Assembly (NCBI GenBank): GCA_947178015.1
Contig: CAMWWW010000131.1
Location: 1-6,723, forward strand
Length of the DNA: 6,723 bases
Source: an uncultured Clostridia bacterium
GTDB taxonomy: Bacteria; Bacillota; Clostridia; Lachnospirales; Lachnospiraceae
Direction of reading: 5' to 3'
Below are positions 6,224-6,723 of this stretch, piece after piece; the stretch's first letter is position 1, and every line of letters begins with the position of its first letter. Below the pieces are notes generated by a model. It made no database searches. It was not told the origin of the DNA and saw nothing but the letters and a program-made list of their open reading frames with translations. Made by a program: the position numbers and the translations under genes.

Positions 6224-6723
6224 TTATTTATAAATAATATAGGACAGACTTCCCTGTGTCAATGTCACATTTTTCTTGTCCTTTTTCTGCACATTATCAC
6301 TGACAAAGCAGATGGTGCCATCGATGCGCACATCAATGGAGGAATCAAATATCAAGACTTTATTCGCGCTGTCCTTTGTCACCTCCATAACATCTGCCTC
6401 CTCCCACTTATCGTAGGTCACAAAAGTAACATCAAAACCATAATCCTCATTCATGGCTCCCTTTACGGTACCCAAGTACATATCCACATCATTAAATGCG
6501 ATATAATCCTCCACCGTCTCATAAGTCAGATAGGCTCCTGCCACATTATCTGACATCTCCACGCGGTCAACTGTGACAGCCTCGCGCACATTTTTATAAT
6601 TATAATTGTATGCCTCCTCCTCGGCAAAAGCTTTCAGCTCCTCGGCATTGTAATACTCCTTGTCAAAAAGCTCAAAGGCAGCTTCTTCTAATTTTCCATC
6701 CTTTTTTATATAAAGTGTATTTG
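6224..6723 (-). CDS. Hypothetical protein, probably exported, N-terminus outside the window
   Basis: I do not recognise a named family. The reading frame is open from its TAA (6224-6226) to the window edge, giving at least 165 residues. A GTG at 6587-6589 could be called as a start, but the frame continues upstream with protein-like sequence (beginning NTLYIKKDGKLEEAAFELF) and no suitable ribosome binding site precedes that GTG. The visible part is acidic and hydrophilic and has no membrane segment. An amphipathic stretch rich in Glu (LEEAAFELFDKEYYNAEELK) is followed by many alternating hydrophobic/polar segments that look like beta strands, such as KVLIFDSSIDVRIDGTICFV. It resembles the mature part of small secreted lipoproteins common in Lachnospiraceae, so a signal peptide with a lipobox may lie just beyond the edge; this is inference. 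Its 3' end carries the glyS promoter, and no terminator separates the two genes. Confidence 0.75.
   Translation of the reverse strand, partial: NTLYIKKDGKLEEAAFELFDKEYYNAEELKAFAEEEAYNYNYKNVREAVTVDRVEMSDNVAGAYLTYETVEDYIAFNDVDMYLGTVKGAMNEDYGFDVTFVTYDKWEEADVMEVTKDSANKVLIFDSSIDVRIDGTICFVSDNVQKKDKKNVTLTQGSLSYIIYK
6234..6262 (-). promoter_or_regulatory. Near-consensus glyS promoter inside the end of the upstream gene
   Basis: On the minus strand a perfect TTGACA (6257-6262) is followed, after exactly 17 nt, by TATTAT (6234-6239; 5 of 6), together 11 of 12 matches to the sigma-A consensus. The start would fall near 6227, giving a leader of about 26 nt with AGGAGG at 6207-6212. The boxes lie within the last dozen codons of the upstream reading frame (around VTLTQGSLSYIIYK). 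Such a short leader leaves no room for a T-box or other riboswitch. Confidence 0.7.

Overview
The window reads as ordinary chromosome from an anaerobic Bacillota, most likely a Lachnospiraceae-type clostridium. The evidence is a pyruvate, phosphate dikinase that appears very close to the Clostridium symbiosum enzyme, a single-chain dimeric-type glycyl-tRNA synthetase, strong AGGAGG ribosome binding sites, and a Gram-positive style methyl-accepting chemotaxis protein. All four genes lie on the minus strand, so transcription runs from high to low coordinates. This taxonomic reading is inference from protein resemblance; no rRNA or other marker is present.

In transcription order, the window opens with the 3' part of an unrecognised, probably secreted or lipoprotein-like gene (6723 down to 6224, N-terminus outside the window). 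Only 22 bp later comes glyS (6201-4813), which has its own near-consensus promoter buried in the last codons of the upstream gene. A 173-bp intergenic stretch carries a strong extended -10 promoter and leads into ppdK (4639-2018). ppdK ends at a 14-bp perfect hairpin whose downstream arm overlaps a likely promoter for the last gene, a transmembrane chemoreceptor (1920-235). The receptor gene ends at a compact terminator (202-173). The remaining 172 bp at the left edge carry no gene I can support; their first 90 bases are clearly richer in G+C (52 of 90) than the AT-rich stretch that follows.

Functionally the genes do not form one pathway. glyS charges tRNA-Gly, ppdK interconverts pyruvate and PEP at the energy node of fermentative anaerobes, and the receptor feeds the CheA/CheW chemotaxis array. 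The promoter and terminator layout suggests that each of the three complete genes can be transcribed on its own. I found no defence system, mobile element, CRISPR array, RNA gene or other sign of a novel system. The points worth checking concern gene boundaries and regulatory overlaps.
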